A stretch of 9,504 nucleotides of DNA, from contig JAJZNH010000411.1 in the NCBI GenBank assembly GCA_021811745.1, positions 1 to 9,504 of the forward strand, written 5' to 3'. The translations under genes were made by a program, and so were the position numbers. Positions 8,723 to 9,504 of the stretch are shown piece after piece. The stretch is from Acidobacteriota bacterium (GTDB taxonomy: Bacteria; Acidobacteriota; Terriglobia; Terriglobales; Acidobacteriaceae). How positions within the stretch are numbered: the first letter of the stretch is position 1; each line of letters begins with the position of its first letter. The notes beneath the pieces were generated by a model, which ran no database searches, was not told where the DNA came from, and saw only the letters and a list, made by a program, of their open reading frames with translations.

Positions 8723-8802
8723 ACCTGAGCACCTGATTCCGTAATTTGGTTTGGGAAGTGATTCCGAAGCCGGAGGACGGATTGGCGAACAGGAGGAGCA
8801 AG

Positions 8803-9504
8803 GTGGAGCTGTACGAGCAGATTCGTCAGGAGTACGAGCGGGGCGCGGGGACGATCCGCGCCGTTGCCCGGAAGTTTGGTGTGCACCGGCGCGATGTACG
8901 GCGGGCGCTGGACAGTGCGATGCCTCCGGAGCGGAAAAGGCCCGAGCGGAAGAGGCCGAGGTTGGAACCGGCGGTGCCGTTCATCGACTCGATTCTTGAG
9001 GCAGACCGGCGGGCGCCTCGCAAGCAGCGGCATACAGCACACCGGATGTGGATGCGGTTGCGCCAGGAGATGCCGGCGGTCGATGTTTCTGAGTCCACCG
9101 TGCGGCGATACGTGCAGGCACGAAGGACAGCGATGGGGCTGATTGGACGCGAGGTGTTTGTGCCGCAGTCATACCAGTGGGGCGACGAAGCGCAAGTGGA
9201 TTGGTTCGAAGCCTGGGTGGATTTCGAAGACGGGAGACGCAAGGTCTACCTCTTCTGCATGCGTTCGATGGCCTCCGGAGCAGCTTTTCACCGGGCCTAC
9301 CCGCATGCCACGCAGCAGGCGTTTCTGGAAGCCCACGAGCTGGCGTTCGCCTGGTTCCACGGCGTATTCCGAACCCTCCGCTACGATAACCTGACCAGCG
9401 CGGTGAAGAAGATTCTTCGCGGCTACAGCCGAGAAGAGACGACGCGGTTCATCGCTTTCCGTTCTCACTGGGGTTATCAGTCCGAGTTCTGCACTCCGGG
9501 CGAG
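8803..9504 (+). CDS. istA: IS21-family transposase IstA, N-terminal part (cut by window edge)
   Basis: From GTG 8803 the frame stays open for 234 codons to the last base, so the gene is incomplete on the right. A perfect AGGAGG at 8791-8796 stands six bases before GTG 8803, which decides the start over TTG 8782. The N-terminus [20 protein letters not shown] leads into a helix-turn-helix, [16 protein letters not shown] (about 21-36), typical of IS21 transposases. The DDE catalytic core begins with [16 protein letters not shown], placing the first aspartate at D133, and continues to [14 protein letters not shown] with the second at D195. The catalytic glutamate should follow FCTPGE, just beyond the edge. 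IstA works with the ATPase IstB, expected downstream. No stop or frameshift is seen in the visible part, so the copy may be intact. Confidence 0.9.
   Translation, partial: MELYEQIRQEYERGAGTIRAVARKFGVHRRDVRRALDSAMPPERKRPERKRPRLEPAVPFIDSILEADRRAPRKQRHTAHRMWMRLRQEMPAVDVSESTVRRYVQARRTAMGLIGREVFVPQSYQWGDEAQVDWFEAWVDFEDGRRKVYLFCMRSMASGAAFHRAYPHATQQAFLEAHELAFAWFHGVFRTLRYDNLTSAVKKILRGYSREETTRFIAFRSHWGYQSEFCTPGE

Larger units (their letters stand above)
8662..9504 (+). mobile_element. IS21-family insertion sequence, left part
   Basis: An istA-type transposase gene is preceded by terminal-type repeats, TGAGTTGGCCCC (8688-8699) and TGATTTGGCCCC (8711-8722), exactly 23 bases apart with one mismatch. IS21 elements typically carry such multiple transposase-binding repeats at their ends. 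The outer boundary at TGTGCGG (8662) is an inference from the TG...CA ends of the family and from the change in character of the interrupted gene. The right end, with the istB helper gene, lies outside the window. Confidence 0.65.

Overview
The window joins a conserved chromosomal segment to a patch of mobile, accessory DNA. The left 5.8 kb carries rimP, nusA and infB in the usual bacterial order and on one strand. The high G+C, the long RimP with an internal insertion, the NusA with an acidic Ala/Glu tail and the very large IF2 with a Pro/Ala/Gly linker suggest an Acidobacteriota-like soil bacterium. That taxonomic guess comes from family impression only and was not tested by a search.

Layout: rimP (31-675), a 216-bp gene-free gap, nusA (892-2415), a 122-bp gap, infB (2538-5777) and a GC-rich hairpin just after infB. 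No rbfA follows. After about 400 bp with no supported gene, an extended -10 promoter precedes a lone class I SAM-dependent methyltransferase gene (6215-6919). Next comes a decayed C-terminal piece of an ISXO2-like (IS1595 family) transposase on the minus strand.

At 7437-7480 lies the key landmark: the 3' half of a tRNA-Ala(GGC), minus strand, cut exactly in the anticodon loop. It keeps U70 of the alanine identity pair and the CCA end, but has no 5' half. This is the expected scar of an integrative element. Its orientation puts the element to the right and predicts an intact tRNA-Ala beyond the right edge. The DNA to its right behaves like an island end: arm-like direct repeats, inverted repeats, a small XRE regulator (7939-8154, minus), a divergent orphan gene (8228 onward, plus) and a perfect 28-bp palindrome between those two. 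The orphan gene appears interrupted by an IS21-family element, whose istA gene (8803 onward) runs off the right edge.

Functionally, the left genes serve ribosome maturation, transcription elongation/termination and translation initiation. The right part looks like a regulator/target pair in a mobile island. The xre-palindrome-orphan module next to the tRNA scar is the best candidate for something not yet described, but no biochemical function can be read from the orphan protein.
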